DNA of 32,151 bases from Marisediminicola senii (GCF_011057645.1 NZ_JAALGE010000036.1:1-32151); one strand, 5' to 3'. Shown: positions 16,153-24,416, numbered from the stretch's first letter. Numbers and translations are program-made. Notes: generated by a model not told the origin, from the sequence alone.

Positions 16153-18356
16153 CAGCTGCTCACGATCCTGCTGAATGTCCCCGTGGCCGGGTGGGTGCCG
16201 GCGAGCGACGCAAGCGACGCGGCGACGGAATGGTCTGGTTCGACGTCCGGGGTCGTGAACGCGCGCAGCACGACGAGCGACTTGCCGGTGATGGGAATGA
16301 CGGCGCCTGCCGGCAGCGGCGCACTGTCGGCCCCGGCGCCCGCGGTGTCGACGACGGTCTCCCATTCCGGCGAGTATTCGTCGCTGGGGAGGGTGAAATC
16401 GACGGTGTCATCGTGGGCGTTGAACAGCAGCAGGAAGTTGAGGTCGGTGATGCGCGCCCCGCGGTGGTCACGACCACGGATGCCGTTGCCGTTGAGGAAC
16501 ACGCCAATGGCGCGGCCGAAGCCGGCGTCCCAGTCCTCTGGCGTCATGATGCCGCCGTCGGGTGCGAGCCAGGCGATGTCGGGCAGTGGTTCTCCCTCGC
16601 CACGACGAACGGGGCGTCCGTCGAAGAAGCGGGCACGCCGGAACGTCGGGTGCTCGTGGCGCAGGCGGATGATCGCCGAGGTGAACTCCGCCAGCGGGGT
16701 GTCGGCGCGGTCCCAGTGCACCCACGAGATCTCGGAATCCTGGGCATACGTGTTGTTGTTCCCGCCCTGCGACCGGCCGATCTCGTCGCCGTGCAGCAGC
16801 ATCGGCACGCCCTGCGAGAGCAGGAGGGTGGCGAGGAAGTTGCGCTGCTGGCGGGCGCGCAGCGTCTGGATCGCAGGGTCGTCGGTCGGGCCCTCCACTC
16901 CGCTGTTCCATGACCGGTTGTGCGACTCGCCGTCGTTGTTGTTCTCGCCGTTGGCCTCGTTGTGCTTCTCGTTGTACGACACGAGGTCGGCGATGGTGAA
17001 GCCGTCGTGCGCGGTGACGAAGTTGATGGATGCCACGGGGCGGCGGCCATCCTGTTCGTACAGGTCTGCGGAGCCGGTGAACCGCGACGCGAACTCACCG
17101 AGGGTCGACGGCTCGCCGCGCCAGAAGTCGCGCACGGTGTCGCGGTACTTTCCGTTCCACTCCGTCCACTGCGGCGGGAAGTTGCCGACCTGGTATCCAC
17201 CGGGTCCGACGTCCCACGGCTCGGCGATCAGCTTGACCTGCGACACGATCGGGTCCTGCTGGATGAGCTCGAAGAACGTGGAGAGCTTGTCCACGTCGTA
17301 GAACTCGCGAGCGAGGGCCGAGGCGAGGTCGAACCGGAAGCCGTCGACGTGCATCTCGGTGACCCAGTACCGCAGCGAGTCCATGATGAGCTGGAGTGAG
17401 TGCGGGTGCCGCACGTTGAGGGTGTTGCCCGTTCCCGTGTAGTCCATGTAGTACTGCTTGTCGTCCTCGACCAGGCGGTAGTAGGCCTCGTTGTCGATGC
17501 CGCGGAAGCTGAGGCTCGGACCGAGGTCGCTGCCCTCTGCGGTGTGGTTGTACACCACATCGAGGATCACCTCGATCCCGGCGTCGTGCAGGGCCTTGAC
17601 CATTCCCTTGAACTCCTGCACCTGCTGGCCGAGCTCCCCGGTCGAGGAGTAGCTGTTGTGCGGGGCGAAGAAGCCGATGGTGTTGTAGCCCCAGTAGTTG
17701 CGCAGGCCCTGCTCGATGAGCGTGGAGTCCTGCACGAACTGGTGAACGGGCATGAGCTCGATGGCCGTGACGCCGAGACGCAGCAGGTGTTCGATCACCG
17801 CGGGGTGTGCGACCCCGGCGTAGGTGCCGCGCTGGTCCTCCGGCACGTCGGGGTGCAACTGGGTGAGGCCCTTGACGTGCGCCTCGTAGATCACGGATTC
17901 GGCGTACGGCACCTTCGGGTGGCGGTCGCCCGCCCAGTCGAAGAAGGGGTTGATGACGACACCGAGCATGGTGTGGCCGAGCGAATCGTCGTCGTTAACC
18001 GACAGCGGGTCACCGAAGGTGTAGGAGAACACCGACGGGTCCCAGTCGACCTGGCCGAAGGTGGCCTTGGCATAGGGGTCGAGCAGCAGCTTGTTCGCGT
18101 TGGCGCGCTTGCCGTTCGCGGGGTCGTACGGGCCGTGCACGCGGTAGCCGTAGCGTTGGCCGGGCTGGATGTGCGGCAGATAGCAGTGCCAGACGTACGC
18201 ATCGACCTCGTGCAGCTGGATGCGGGTCTCGGTTCCGTCGTCGTCGATGAGGCAAAGTTCGACCTTCTCGGCGGATTCGCTGAACAGTGCGAAGTTCGTT
18301 CCACTGCCGTCGAAGGTAGCTCCGAGGGGGTAGGCAGATCCGGGCCAGGTTTCCAT
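16152..18356 (-). CDS. glgX: Glycogen debranching enzyme (GlgX/TreX)
   Basis: A 734-residue GH13 isoamylase-type enzyme that cuts alpha-1,6 branches of glycogen. It has an N-terminal CBM48-like domain ([18 protein letters not shown]), then [32 protein letters not shown], the nucleophile in GFRFDLAS, the acid in LIAEPWD, and TAHDGFT. SWVHWD near residue 575 and a C-terminal beta domain complete it. The start at 18356 is preceded by AAAGGAG. As first gene of treXYZ it would feed linear maltodextrin to TreY. Trehalose made this way is a carbon store, stress protectant and precursor of surface glycolipids in Actinobacteria. Separate GlgX and TreX roles cannot be distinguished by sequence; context favours the trehalose pathway. 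Confidence 0.95.
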   Translation of the reverse strand: METWPGSAYPLGATFDGSGTNFALFSESAEKVELCLIDDDGTETRIQLHEVDAYVWHCYLPHIQPGQRYGYRVHGPYDPANGKRANANKLLLDPYAKATFGQVDWDPSVFSYTFGDPLSVNDDDSLGHTMLGVVINPFFDWAGDRHPKVPYAESVIYEAHVKGLTQLHPDVPEDQRGTYAGVAHPAVIEHLLRLGVTAIELMPVHQFVQDSTLIEQGLRNYWGYNTIGFFAPHNSYSSTGELGQQVQEFKGMVKALHDAGIEVILDVVYNHTAEGSDLGPSLSFRGIDNEAYYRLVEDDKQYYMDYTGTGNTLNVRHPHSLQLIMDSLRYWVTEMHVDGFRFDLASALAREFYDVDKLSTFFELIQQDPIVSQVKLIAEPWDVGPGGYQVGNFPPQWTEWNGKYRDTVRDFWRGEPSTLGEFASRFTGSADLYEQDGRRPVASINFVTAHDGFTIADLVSYNEKHNEANGENNNDGESHNRSWNSGVEGPTDDPAIQTLRARQQRNFLATLLLSQGVPMLLHGDEIGRSQGGNNNTYAQDSEISWVHWDRADTPLAEFTSAIIRLRHEHPTFRRARFFDGRPVRRGEGEPLPDIAWLAPDGGIMTPEDWDAGFGRAIGVFLNGNGIRGRDHRGARITDLNFLLLFNAHDDTVDFTLPSDEYSPEWETVVDTAGAGADSAPLPAGAVIPITGKSLVVLRAFTTPDVEPDHSVAASLASLAGTHPATGTFSRIVSS

Positions 18357-18475
18357 GCAGCTCCTTTAAAGCGGTTTGTTCAACCGTAGCGGTCAATCCC
18401 GGCGGCGGAATTAGTGGGGCGAGGGCTTGACGTGCGCCCCGTTCTCCCGGAACGCACGCGTATGATGCTCACGAA

Positions 18476-18565
18476 CACGGGAGTCCGGTTGGCCGGGCTG
18501 AGAGGAAGCTGCTCCAAGCTTCGACCGTCGAACCTGATCTGGATCATGCCAGCGCAGGGAGGCAA
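18476..18565 (+). promoter_or_regulatory. TPP (THI-element) riboswitch
   Basis: The conserved TPP aptamer core is present: GGGCTGAGAGG with its CCGG/CCGG stem, a variable hairpin (GAAGC/GCTTC), then GAACCTGATCTGG and ATGCCAGCGCAGGGA with the CTGG/CCAG stem. It binds thiamine pyrophosphate and normally lowers expression of thiamine genes when the cofactor is plentiful. A TATGAT at 18461-18466 could be the -10 box of its promoter. It controls the ykoEDC transporter genes that follow. Confidence 0.93.
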
Positions 18566-18574
18566 TTCTCTCCG

Positions 18575-18630
18575 GGTTACGGCATCCGCCGTGACCGACA
18601 CCCGTGCCCACTTCACCAGTGAAAGGGCAC
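18575..18630 (+). promoter_or_regulatory. Riboswitch expression platform: hairpin over the ykoE ribosome binding site
   Basis: Two hairpins lie between the aptamer and ykoE. The first is a nine-base stem GGTTACGGC/GCCGTGACC (18575-18583 and 18588-18596, one G-U pair). The second joins GTGCCC (18604-18609) to GGGCAC (18625-18630), with an inner TTCAC/GTGAA stem. Its 3' arm contains GAAAGGG (18621-18627), the Shine-Dalgarno sequence for the GTG at 18635. Folding would hide the binding site, which fits control at translation initiation; neither hairpin has a U tract. Confidence 0.6.
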
Positions 18631-18634
18631 GCCA

Positions 18635-19270
18635 GTGCACAACGCAACGTCATCACGTCCGGTCCGCCGCATCACCTACCGCTGGAGGGTCGTCGACATC
18701 GTCGTGGCCAGCGTGCTGGGTGTCGCTGCGGCGCTCATCTTCTTCGCCTGGAACCAGCTGTACCAGCCGGTGACTGCACCGTTCGAGGCCCTGCTCCCCG
18801 GGTCGCAGGCGCTGTTCTACGGGGTGTGGCTGTTCGCCGGGGTGCTCGGCGCCCTGATCATTCGCAAGCCGGGCGCCGCCATCTTCACCGAGGTGGTCGC
18901 AGCGACGGTCTCTGCGCTGCTCGGCGCGCAGTGGGGCGGCTTCCTCACCATCGAGGCCGGCCTGGTGCAGGGCCTCGGCGCCGAACTGGTGTTCCTCGCC
19001 TTCCTCTACTCCAGCTGGCGGGTCGGGGTCGCGATCCTCGCCGGTGCCGGCGCCGGCCTCGCGATGGCGATCAACGACCTCGTGCTCTGGTACCCGGGGG
19101 CGGATGCCGCGTTCCAGGCGATCTATGCGGTCTCGGCCGTCATCTCGGGCGCGCTGATCGCCGGCCTCGGCTCGTGGCTGCTCGCCAGGGGACTGGCACG
19201 CACCGGCGCTCTCAGCCGGTTCGCGTCGGGGCGGGTCGAGACCGCCCGGCCCGAGCGGGTGGACGCCTGA
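18635..19270 (+). CDS. ykoE: ECF transporter substrate-binding membrane component YkoE
   Basis: A 211-residue membrane protein with about five or six hydrophobic segments and the YkoE pattern (YRWRVVDIVVASVLGVAAAL; FYGVWLFAGVLGALIIRKPGAA; ALLGAQWGG; VQGLGAELVF). YkoE is the S component of an energy-coupling-factor importer for thiamine or its hydroxymethylpyrimidine precursor; it binds the ligand while YkoD and YkoC supply energy. The upstream TPP riboswitch supports this directly. GTG 18635 is preceded by GAAAGGG, and the start lies just beyond the sequestering hairpin. Its stop overlaps the probable CTG start of ykoD. Confidence 0.93.
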   Translation: MHNATSSRPVRRITYRWRVVDIVVASVLGVAAALIFFAWNQLYQPVTAPFEALLPGSQALFYGVWLFAGVLGALIIRKPGAAIFTEVVAATVSALLGAQWGGFLTIEAGLVQGLGAELVFLAFLYSSWRVGVAILAGAGAGLAMAINDLVLWYPGADAAFQAIYAVSAVISGALIAGLGSWLLARGLARTGALSRFASGRVETARPERVDA

Positions 19271-20727
19271 TCCGCCCGGCCTCCGTCGTCGCGAACGGGT
19301 GGGGCTGGCGCCATGCCGGCAGGCGACAGTGGGCGGCCAGCGAGGTCGACCTGCGCATCGACCCCGGCGAACGGGTACTGCTGCTCGGGGCATCCGGCGC
19401 TGGGAAGTCCACGTTCGTGCACGCCATCGCGGGGGTGCTCGGCGGCGATGACGAGGGCGAGGCCGCCGGCAGCCTGCTCGTCGACGGGCAGCAGCCGGAG
19501 AGTGCCAGGGGGAGGGTGGGCCTGCTGCTGCAGGACCCGGATTCGCAGGTGGTGCTCGCGAGGGTCGGTGACGACGTGGCGTTCGGGCTCGAGAACCTGC
19601 GCGTTCCCCGGCACGAGATCTGGCCGCGCGTCACCGAGGCGCTCGATGCGGTGGGTCTCGACCTGCCGCTCGACCACCCGACCAGCGCGCTCTCCGGCGG
19701 GCAGAAGCAGCGCCTCGCGCTCGCCGGGGTGCTCGCCATGCGCCCCGGGCTGCTGCTGCTCGACGAACCCACCGCGAACCTCGACCCGGGCGGCGTGCTC
19801 GAGGTGCGCGACGCCGTGGCGCGCGTGCTCGAGCGTACCGACGCCACCCTCGTCGTGATCGAGCACCGCGTCGAGACGTGGTGGAACCTCGTCGACCGGG
19901 TGATCGTGCTCGCCCCGGGCGGCGGGGTGCTCGCCGACGGATCGCCGGACGACGTGCTCGCCACGAGCGGCGCCGTGCTCGCGGCATCCGGAATCTGGGT
20001 TCCCGGGCACCTGCCCGCCGTTCCCGCCCGCCGGTCGACGACCGGGGTCGAACTCGTGCACACCGACGGCCTCTCGGTGGCCAGGAACCGCCGCGCGGTG
20101 GTCTACTCGGGCATCGACCTCGCGGTTCACGCCGGGCAGTGCGTCGCGGTGACCGGACCCAATGGGGTCGGCAAGTCCACCCTCGGGCTCACCATCGCCG
20201 GGCTGCTGAAGCCCGCCGCCGGTGCGGTGCGCGCGCCGTGGCTCGCCGACGGACTCGACCCGCAGCCGCACTCGTGGCGTTCGCGTGAGCTCGTGACGCG
20301 CATCGGCACGGTGTTCCAGGATCCGGAGCACCAGTTCGTCGCCGCAACCGTGCGGGCCGAGCTCGCGGTGGGTGCACGTGCGATCGGCCTCGACGACGCG
20401 GAGACCGACCGGAGGGTCGACGAGCTGCTCGAGCGCCTGCGCCTCGCGCCGCTCGCCGACGCGAATCCGTTCACCCTCTCCGGTGGGGAGAAGCGCCGCC
20501 TGTCTGTGGCGACCGTGCTGGTCACCCGCCCTCCGCTGCTCGTGCTCGACGAGCCGACCTTCGGGCAGGATTCCCGCACCTGGGCTGAACTCGTCGCCCT
20601 GCTCTCCGGGCTGCTCGACGCCGGAAGCGGGGTCGTCGCGGTGACCCACGACACCGCGTTCGTCGATGCGCTGGCCGACGAGCGCTATGGAATGGTGCGG
20701 ATGCCGCATCCGGAGTCCGCCCGATGA
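19267..20727 (+). CDS. ykoD: ECF transporter ATPase YkoD, two fused ABC domains, probable CTG start
   Basis: A protein of about 486 residues with two ATP-binding cassettes. Domain 1 has Walker A GASGAGKST, signature LSGGQKQRLALAG and Walker B LLLLDEPTANLDP; domain 2 has GPNGVGKST, LSGGEKRRLSVA and LLVLDEPTFGQD. Fusion of both ATPases in one chain is usual for YkoD. It powers YkoE/YkoC import of thiamine or its precursor. The frame has no ATG, GTG or TTG between the ykoE coding region and the first Walker A; the family N-terminus IRPASVVANGWGWRH begins right after CTG 19267, whose TG is shared with the ykoE stop (CTGA). I therefore place the start at CTG, an unusual codon, supported by overlap-type coupling. 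The stop overlaps ykoC as ATGA. Confidence 0.88.
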   Translation: MIRPASVVANGWGWRHAGRRQWAASEVDLRIDPGERVLLLGASGAGKSTFVHAIAGVLGGDDEGEAAGSLLVDGQQPESARGRVGLLLQDPDSQVVLARVGDDVAFGLENLRVPRHEIWPRVTEALDAVGLDLPLDHPTSALSGGQKQRLALAGVLAMRPGLLLLDEPTANLDPGGVLEVRDAVARVLERTDATLVVIEHRVETWWNLVDRVIVLAPGGGVLADGSPDDVLATSGAVLAASGIWVPGHLPAVPARRSTTGVELVHTDGLSVARNRRAVVYSGIDLAVHAGQCVAVTGPNGVGKSTLGLTIAGLLKPAAGAVRAPWLADGLDPQPHSWRSRELVTRIGTVFQDPEHQFVAATVRAELAVGARAIGLDDAETDRRVDELLERLRLAPLADANPFTLSGGEKRRLSVATVLVTRPPLLVLDEPTFGQDSRTWAELVALLSGLLDAGSGVVAVTHDTAFVDALADERYGMVRMPHPESAR

Positions 20728-21509
20728 GCGTGCTCACCCCGCCCACCGGCACGCAGGCGATCTATCGCGTCAACCCGGTGGCCAAGCTCGCCGCCGCGGC
20801 CATCATCAGCCTCGCCCTGGTGCTCAGTATCGACTGGGTCTCCGGCGCGGTCGCGCTCGCCGCCGAGGCGGTGCTGTTCCTGTTCGCCGGGCTCACGCTG
20901 CGGCAATTCGTCGTGCGCACCTCCCCGGTGTGGATCGCGTCGCTGTTCGCGGCGATCACGATCCTGCTCTACGGCGAGCCGTCCGGCACCAGCTACTGGC
21001 AGTTCCTGCTCATCAATGTGAGCGACGGGTCGATCGAGCTGGCCATCGCGACGATGCTGCGGGTACTCGCGATCGGACTTCCCGCGGTGGTGCTGTTCGT
21101 CACGGTCGATCCGACCGACCTCGCCGACGGTCTCGCGCAGGTGGTGCGGCTGCCGTCGCGGTTCGTGCTGGGCGCCCTCGGCGGCCTGCGGCTGGTCGGC
21201 CTCTTCATCGACGACTGGAAGTCCCTCGAACTCGCCCGCCGCGCCCGCGGCATCGCCGATACCGGCCGGCTGCGCAGGTTCGCCGGCCAGGCGTTCGCGC
21301 TGCTCGTGCTGTCGATCCGGCGGGGCAGCAAGCTCGCGACCGCGATGGAGGCGCGCGGCTTCGGTGCCTCGAACGACCGCACCTGGGCGCGCGAGTCGCG
21401 CATGGGCTGGCCGGAGGCAGCGGTCGTGGCCGCGGGAGCCGCGACCGGGTGCATCGCCGTGAGCGCGTCGATCGCCGCGGGGGAGTGGAACTTCATTGTC
21501 GGGGGGTGA
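20724..21509 (+). CDS. ykoC: ECF transporter transmembrane component YkoC (EcfT)
   Basis: A 261-residue membrane protein with the EcfT layout: YRVNPVAKLAAAAI at the N-terminus, several transmembrane helices, then a cytosolic region with two Ala-Arg-Gly coupling motifs, ARRARG (about 172-177) and AMEARGFG (about 208-215), that contact the two ATPase domains. It joins YkoE to YkoD. The ATG overlaps the ykoD stop, and the last bases overlap the next gene within a 15-base tandem repeat. Confidence 0.92.
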   Translation: MSVLTPPTGTQAIYRVNPVAKLAAAAIISLALVLSIDWVSGAVALAAEAVLFLFAGLTLRQFVVRTSPVWIASLFAAITILLYGEPSGTSYWQFLLINVSDGSIELAIATMLRVLAIGLPAVVLFVTVDPTDLADGLAQVVRLPSRFVLGALGGLRLVGLFIDDWKSLELARRARGIADTGRLRRFAGQAFALLVLSIRRGSKLATAMEARGFGASNDRTWARESRMGWPEAAVVAAGAATGCIAVSASIAAGEWNFIVGG

Positions 21510-22098
21510 GGGATCGGGGGGTGAGGGGTCGGGCGGTGGCGCGGCGGGGATCGCTGCACTGCGCCGCGGGCTCGCCGCCGCCTGGGCCGCCCGCCCTCCC
21601 GTCATCCTGATCGACGGCGGCTCCGGAGCGGGCAAGACCACCCTCGCCCGCGCGCTGGTCGCCGACCCCGCACTGCTCCACGGCGCACAGCTGTTGCGCC
21701 TCGACGACGTCTACCCCGGCTGGGACGGCCTCCAGCGCGCCAGCGACCACCTCGTGCACTCCGTGCTCGAACCCCTCTCGCGGGGCGTCGCGGGGCGGTG
21801 GCAGCGCTGGGACTGGACGATGGATGCCGCGGCCGAATGGCACGACGTCGATCCGGGGCGTCCGCTCGTGGTCGAGGGATCCGGTGCCCTGAGCCGCGCG
21901 AGCCGCCCCCTCGTCACCCTCGGCGCCTGGGTCGACCTCGAGACCGAGGAGCGCCGCCGTCGAGCCATCGCCCGCGACGGCGGCGCCTACGAGCCGCACT
22001 GGGACCGTTGGGCCGCGCAGGAGGAGGCGTTCCAGCGACGGGAGCACCCGCGGGCGCTCGCCGACGTGCTCATCGACGGTCGTAGGATTCTGGCGTGA
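21496..22098 (+). CDS. P-loop nucleotide kinase-like protein (uridine/cytidylate kinase-like)
   Basis: A 200-residue protein with Walker A GGSGAGKTT (about 41-49), LLRLDDVYPGWDG (acidic substrate region), a D/E-containing segment VVEGSGALSR and a C-terminal WDRWAAQEEAFQRREHPRA helix. This layout belongs to small uridine-kinase-like or adenylylsulfate-kinase-like P-loop proteins whose substrate is not established. The start is uncertain: TTG 21496 is the only start in frame before the P loop, and the first 15 residues are encoded by 15-base tandem repeats (SGGEG twice, then SGGGA). It overlaps ykoC by 14 bases and may be cotranscribed with the thiamine importer; a role in phosphorylating a thiamine precursor is conceivable but unsupported. 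Confidence 0.75.
   Translation: MSGGEGSGGEGSGGGAAGIAALRRGLAAAWAARPPVILIDGGSGAGKTTLARALVADPALLHGAQLLRLDDVYPGWDGLQRASDHLVHSVLEPLSRGVAGRWQRWDWTMDAAAEWHDVDPGRPLVVEGSGALSRASRPLVTLGAWVDLETEERRRRAIARDGGAYEPHWDRWAAQEEAFQRREHPRALADVLIDGRRILA
21499..21528 (+). repeat. 15-bp tandem repeat across the ykoC stop
   Basis: TCGGGGGGTGAGGGA is followed directly by TCGGGGGGTGAGGGG, with a decayed third unit after it. The repeat spans the ykoC stop codon (21507-21509) and encodes SGGEG units in the next frame. Confidence 0.75.
22083..22088 (+). promoter_or_regulatory. -10 box TAGGAT, possible leaderless promoter of the sulfurtransferase
   Basis: TAGGAT lies inside the end of the kinase-like gene, six bases before GTG 22095. 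It would allow expression independent of the riboswitch-controlled transcript. Confidence 0.4.
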
Positions 22099-22967
22099 CC
22101 CCATCCCCGTTCATCACCGTGTCCGAGCTCGCCGCCGCCCTCGCCGGCACCCAGCCTCCCGTCGTCTTCGATGCGAGTTACATCCTGCATTCGCCGGCCG
22201 CCGACGGCGACTACCGCGCCGAGGACGCCCGCGCGTCGTGGGAGGCCGCGCACATCCCCGGCTCGCGCTATGTCGACATCCAGCAGCAGTTCTCCGACCC
22301 GGATGCCGCCACTCACTATTCACACCCGGAGCCGCAGGCGGTCGCCGACGAACTCGCCAGGCTGGGCATCGGAGAACATGAACGCGTCGTCGTCTACGAC
22401 ACGACCGACACCATGTTCGCCGCGCGGCTCTGGTACCTGCTCACGTGGATCGGCGTCGACGCCGTCGTGCTCGACGGTGGCCTCGCCGCCTGGCGGGCGG
22501 CCGGCCACCCGGTCAAGTCCGGCGACGTCGCGACCGAGCCGTCCCCGGTCACCCCGTGGACCGTCAGTGCACCGCGCGAGGCCTGGATCACCAAGGAAGA
22601 GCTGGTGTCGCGCTCCGAATCCGACAGCCGCCCGCTGGTCTGCGGGCTCCCCGCCGAGAGCTTCGCCGGCACCGCCGCCACCCGCTACAGCCGCCGCGGC
22701 CACATCCCCGGCAGCGTGAATGTCTCCTCACGCGACCTGTTCGCGCCCGACGGCACCGTGCGCGGCGAGAACGAGCTGCGCGAGGCGTACGTGGCGAACG
22801 GCGTGACCGGCGACGAGGAGGTGCTGCTCTACTGCGGTGGCGGCATCTCGGCGACGGCGAACGCGCTGACGCTCGCCGAGCTCGGCGTCACCGCGGTGCG
22901 CGTCTACGACGGATCACTCGAGGAGTGGTCGGCCGACGAATCGCTGCCGCTCGAGGTGGGTAAGTAG
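22095..22967 (+). CDS. Sulfurtransferase, tandem rhodanese (SseA-like)
   Basis: A 290-residue protein with two rhodanese domains. The inactive N-terminal domain contains AHIPGSRYVDIQQQFSD, GIGEHERVVVYD and WIGVDAVVLDGGLAAWRAAG. The C-terminal domain has GHIPGSVNVSSRDLF and the active-site loop LLYCGGGISATA, whose cysteine carries the persulfide. The family moves sulfane sulfur from thiosulfate or mercaptopyruvate to cyanide or thiols. The CGGGIS loop is typical of SseA/thiosulfate sulfurtransferases. GTG 22095 overlaps the previous stop as GTGA. Sulfur donation to thiamine synthesis is a tempting link to the upstream importer but is only inference. It ends immediately against the convergent metallopeptidase gene, with no spacer. 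Confidence 0.9.
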   Translation: MTPSPFITVSELAAALAGTQPPVVFDASYILHSPAADGDYRAEDARASWEAAHIPGSRYVDIQQQFSDPDAATHYSHPEPQAVADELARLGIGEHERVVVYDTTDTMFAARLWYLLTWIGVDAVVLDGGLAAWRAAGHPVKSGDVATEPSPVTPWTVSAPREAWITKEELVSRSESDSRPLVCGLPAESFAGTAATRYSRRGHIPGSVNVSSRDLFAPDGTVRGENELREAYVANGVTGDEEVLLYCGGGISATANALTLAELGVTAVRVYDGSLEEWSADESLPLEVGK

Positions 22968-23339
22968 CTAGTCCCAGCCGAGTTCGTGCAGCTGTGCGTC
23001 GTCGATTCCGTAGTAGTGCGCGATCTCGTGCACCAGCGTCACGTGGATCTGGTCGCGCAGCTCGTCGAGGTTCTCGCATACCGCGATGAGCGGTTCGCGA
23101 AACAGGATGATGCGGTCGGGCAGTTCCCCGAAGCCATAGGTGTCGCGCTCGGTGATCGCGGTTCCCTCGTAGAGCCCCAGCGTGTCGAGGGTGCCGTTCT
23201 CGGGGCGTGCCTCGGTCACGAACACGACGTTGTCGAGCCCGTCGACCATCTCGTCTGGCAGGTCGTCGAGTTCCGCAACGACGAGGCGCTCGAAACCCTC
23301 CTCGTCGAGGGACGCGAGGTCCGCAGCATCCATGCTCAT
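22968..23339 (-). CDS. Small zincin-like metallopeptidase family protein
   Basis: A 123-residue acidic protein with HEIAH at 104-108 followed by YYGIDDAQLHELGW, the metal site of the small minimal-zincin family (formerly DUF1025). GELPDRIILFREPL in the middle is also characteristic. The family folds like a stripped-down zinc protease; substrates are unknown. The start at 23339 is chosen because its ATG overlaps the upstream stop as ATGA. The gene order with the DUF2017 gene and clpS is common in Actinobacteria and suggests one transcript. Confidence 0.87.
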   Translation of the reverse strand: MSMDAADLASLDEEGFERLVVAELDDLPDEMVDGLDNVVFVTEARPENGTLDTLGLYEGTAITERDTYGFGELPDRIILFREPLIAVCENLDELRDQIHVTLVHEIAHYYGIDDAQLHELGWD

Positions 23340-23881
23340 CGGTCGATGGCCGAGACGAGGGATTCCTGCACCCAGCCGAGCCACTCGTAGACGTCGGCGA
23401 GCATGAGCTTCTGGTCGGCCTCCGAGTCGATGTCGTCGTCGTCCGCCTCGTCGTCGTCCGCCTCACCGTCGGCCGCGCGTGCGTCTGCGTCGTCGAGGAT
23501 GCCGAGGCGGGTGGCGAGAACGAGCCGGATGTCGGTGAGGGTGCGCAGCCACGACTGCACCGACTCGACGGTGAGCTGCACCTCGGTCTGTGCGTCGGCG
23601 GTCACGGCATCCGCGACATCCACGATCATCGTCTGCGCGTTGCGCACCTTGCGTTCGGCGAGCCCCTCGGCGGTGAAGCGACGGAACTCGGCAGACGCCT
23701 CGGCGTCACCGGGGTACGCATCGGGCAGCAACCGCAGCAGGGCGGGGTCCGGCACGTCGCTCGACGTCGGCTCCCCGATCAGCCCGGCGACCTGGCTCGC
23801 GAGCTGCGTGAGCAGGGCGGCCTCGACGGGCTCGAGCTCGGTGCTGATCGCGCCGTCCGGGGTCACGCGAAACCCGTTCAC
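23336..23881 (-). CDS. DUF2017 family protein
   Basis: A 181-residue protein of unknown function. It is mostly helical with an acidic, low-complexity stretch rich in D, E and A around residues 130-155 and a conserved-looking C-terminal YEWLGWVQESLV. DUF2017 proteins are regularly encoded next to clpS in Actinobacteria, so a role near regulated proteolysis is often guessed, without proof. GTG 23881 overlaps the clpS stop (GTGA), indicating translational coupling. Confidence 0.83.
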   Translation of the reverse strand: MNGFRVTPDGAISTELEPVEAALLTQLASQVAGLIGEPTSSDVPDPALLRLLPDAYPGDAEASAEFRRFTAEGLAERKVRNAQTMIVDVADAVTADAQTEVQLTVESVQSWLRTLTDIRLVLATRLGILDDADARAADGEADDDEADDDDIDSEADQKLMLADVYEWLGWVQESLVSAIDR

Positions 23882-24177
23882 AGCTCGCTCTTCTCGAGGG
23901 TGGCCCACAGCCCGAGGTCGTGCATGGCCTCCACGTGGCGCTCCATCTCTTCGCGGGATCCGGATGCCACCATCGCGCGCCCATCGTTGTGCACCTGCAG
24001 CATTCGCCGATCGGCCTCCTCCCGGCTGAACCCAAAGTAGCTGCGAAAGACCCACGACACGTAGGACATCAGGTTGACCGGGTCGTTCCACACGATGGTG
24101 ACCCAGGGCGCGTCCATGGCCGCGATCGCGTCGACATCGAGCACGGTCTCGGTCGATCCGGCGATGGTGGGCTGCAC
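23878..24177 (-). CDS. clpS: ATP-dependent Clp protease adaptor ClpS
   Basis: A 99-residue adaptor that hands N-degron substrates to the ClpC/ClpA chaperone of the Clp protease. WVTIVWNDPVNLMSYVSWVF contains the acidic/asparagine pocket that holds the N-terminal residue, and MLQVHNDGRAMVASG is the family's second hallmark. GTG 24177 is preceded by AGGAG at a normal distance. It is the first of three overlapping genes and lies downstream of tRNA-His, separated by a strong hairpin. Confidence 0.93.
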   Translation of the reverse strand: MQPTIAGSTETVLDVDAIAAMDAPWVTIVWNDPVNLMSYVSWVFRSYFGFSREEADRRMLQVHNDGRAMVASGSREEMERHVEAMHDLGLWATLEKSEL

Positions 24178-24203
24178 CTGGTGGCTCCTGTCTTCCGCGT
24201 CCC

Positions 24204-24240
24204 CTGCAATGCAGAATGGCCCCACCGTAGTGGGGCCATT
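24204..24240 (-). terminator. Strong hairpin between tRNA-His and clpS
   Basis: AATGGCCCCAC and GTGGGGCCATT form a perfect 11-base stem with a four-base loop (24215-24225, 24230-24240), starting five bases beyond the tRNA 3' end. A second small hairpin, CTGCA/TGCAG, lies at 24204-24214. No long U run follows on the minus strand. It most likely ends the tRNA transcript. Confidence 0.7.
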
Positions 24241-24244
24241 CCGA

Positions 24245-24321
24245 TGGGGTGAACGACGGGACTCGAACCCGCGGCATCCGGCTCCACAAGCCAGCGCTCT
24301 ACCAACTGAGCTACGCCCACC
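24245..24321 (-). tRNA. tRNA-His (anticodon GUG)
   Basis: A full cloverleaf reads on the minus strand: seven-base acceptor (GTGGGCG with CGTTCAC, two G-U pairs), D arm GCTC/GAGC, anticodon arm CTGGC-TTGTGGA-GCCGG with GTG, and T arm with GGTTCGAGTCC. The extra G at -1 (24321) and C at the discriminator position (24248) are tRNA-His identity elements, and CCA is encoded (24245-24247). Confidence 0.97.
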
Positions 24322-24360
24322 ATGCAATCGAATGACTCTCGCCATCCGGTCGACTAGAGA

Positions 24361-24366
24361 ATCTTA
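24361..24366 (-). promoter_or_regulatory. Candidate -10 box of tRNA-His
   Basis: TAAGAT on the minus strand lies in an AT-rich patch about 40 bases before the tRNA. No good -35 box was found at the expected distance. Confidence 0.35.
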
Positions 24367-24402
24367 TTACACGCGGAGGCGTTCCGCTGACGGTTCTCGC
24401 CG

Positions 24403-24416
24403 CGGCGGGTTCGCCG
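24403..24416 (-). terminator. Possible terminator hairpin of orn
   Basis: CGGCG/CGCCG with a four-base loop lies about 45 bases after the orn stop. It is GC-only and has no U tract, so the call is weak. Confidence 0.25.

Noticed and set aside
14671-17301. Very long plus-strand open frame (876 codons) opposite treY and glgX
   Set aside because: It is antisense to genes with full catalytic motifs and its translation is low-complexity Arg/Gly/Val-rich, as expected from the opposite strand of GC-rich coding DNA.
18427-18466. TTGACG and TATGAT as a -35/-10 pair for the riboswitch promoter
   Set aside because: The spacing is 28 bases, far from 17; only the -10-like box is kept as a possibility.
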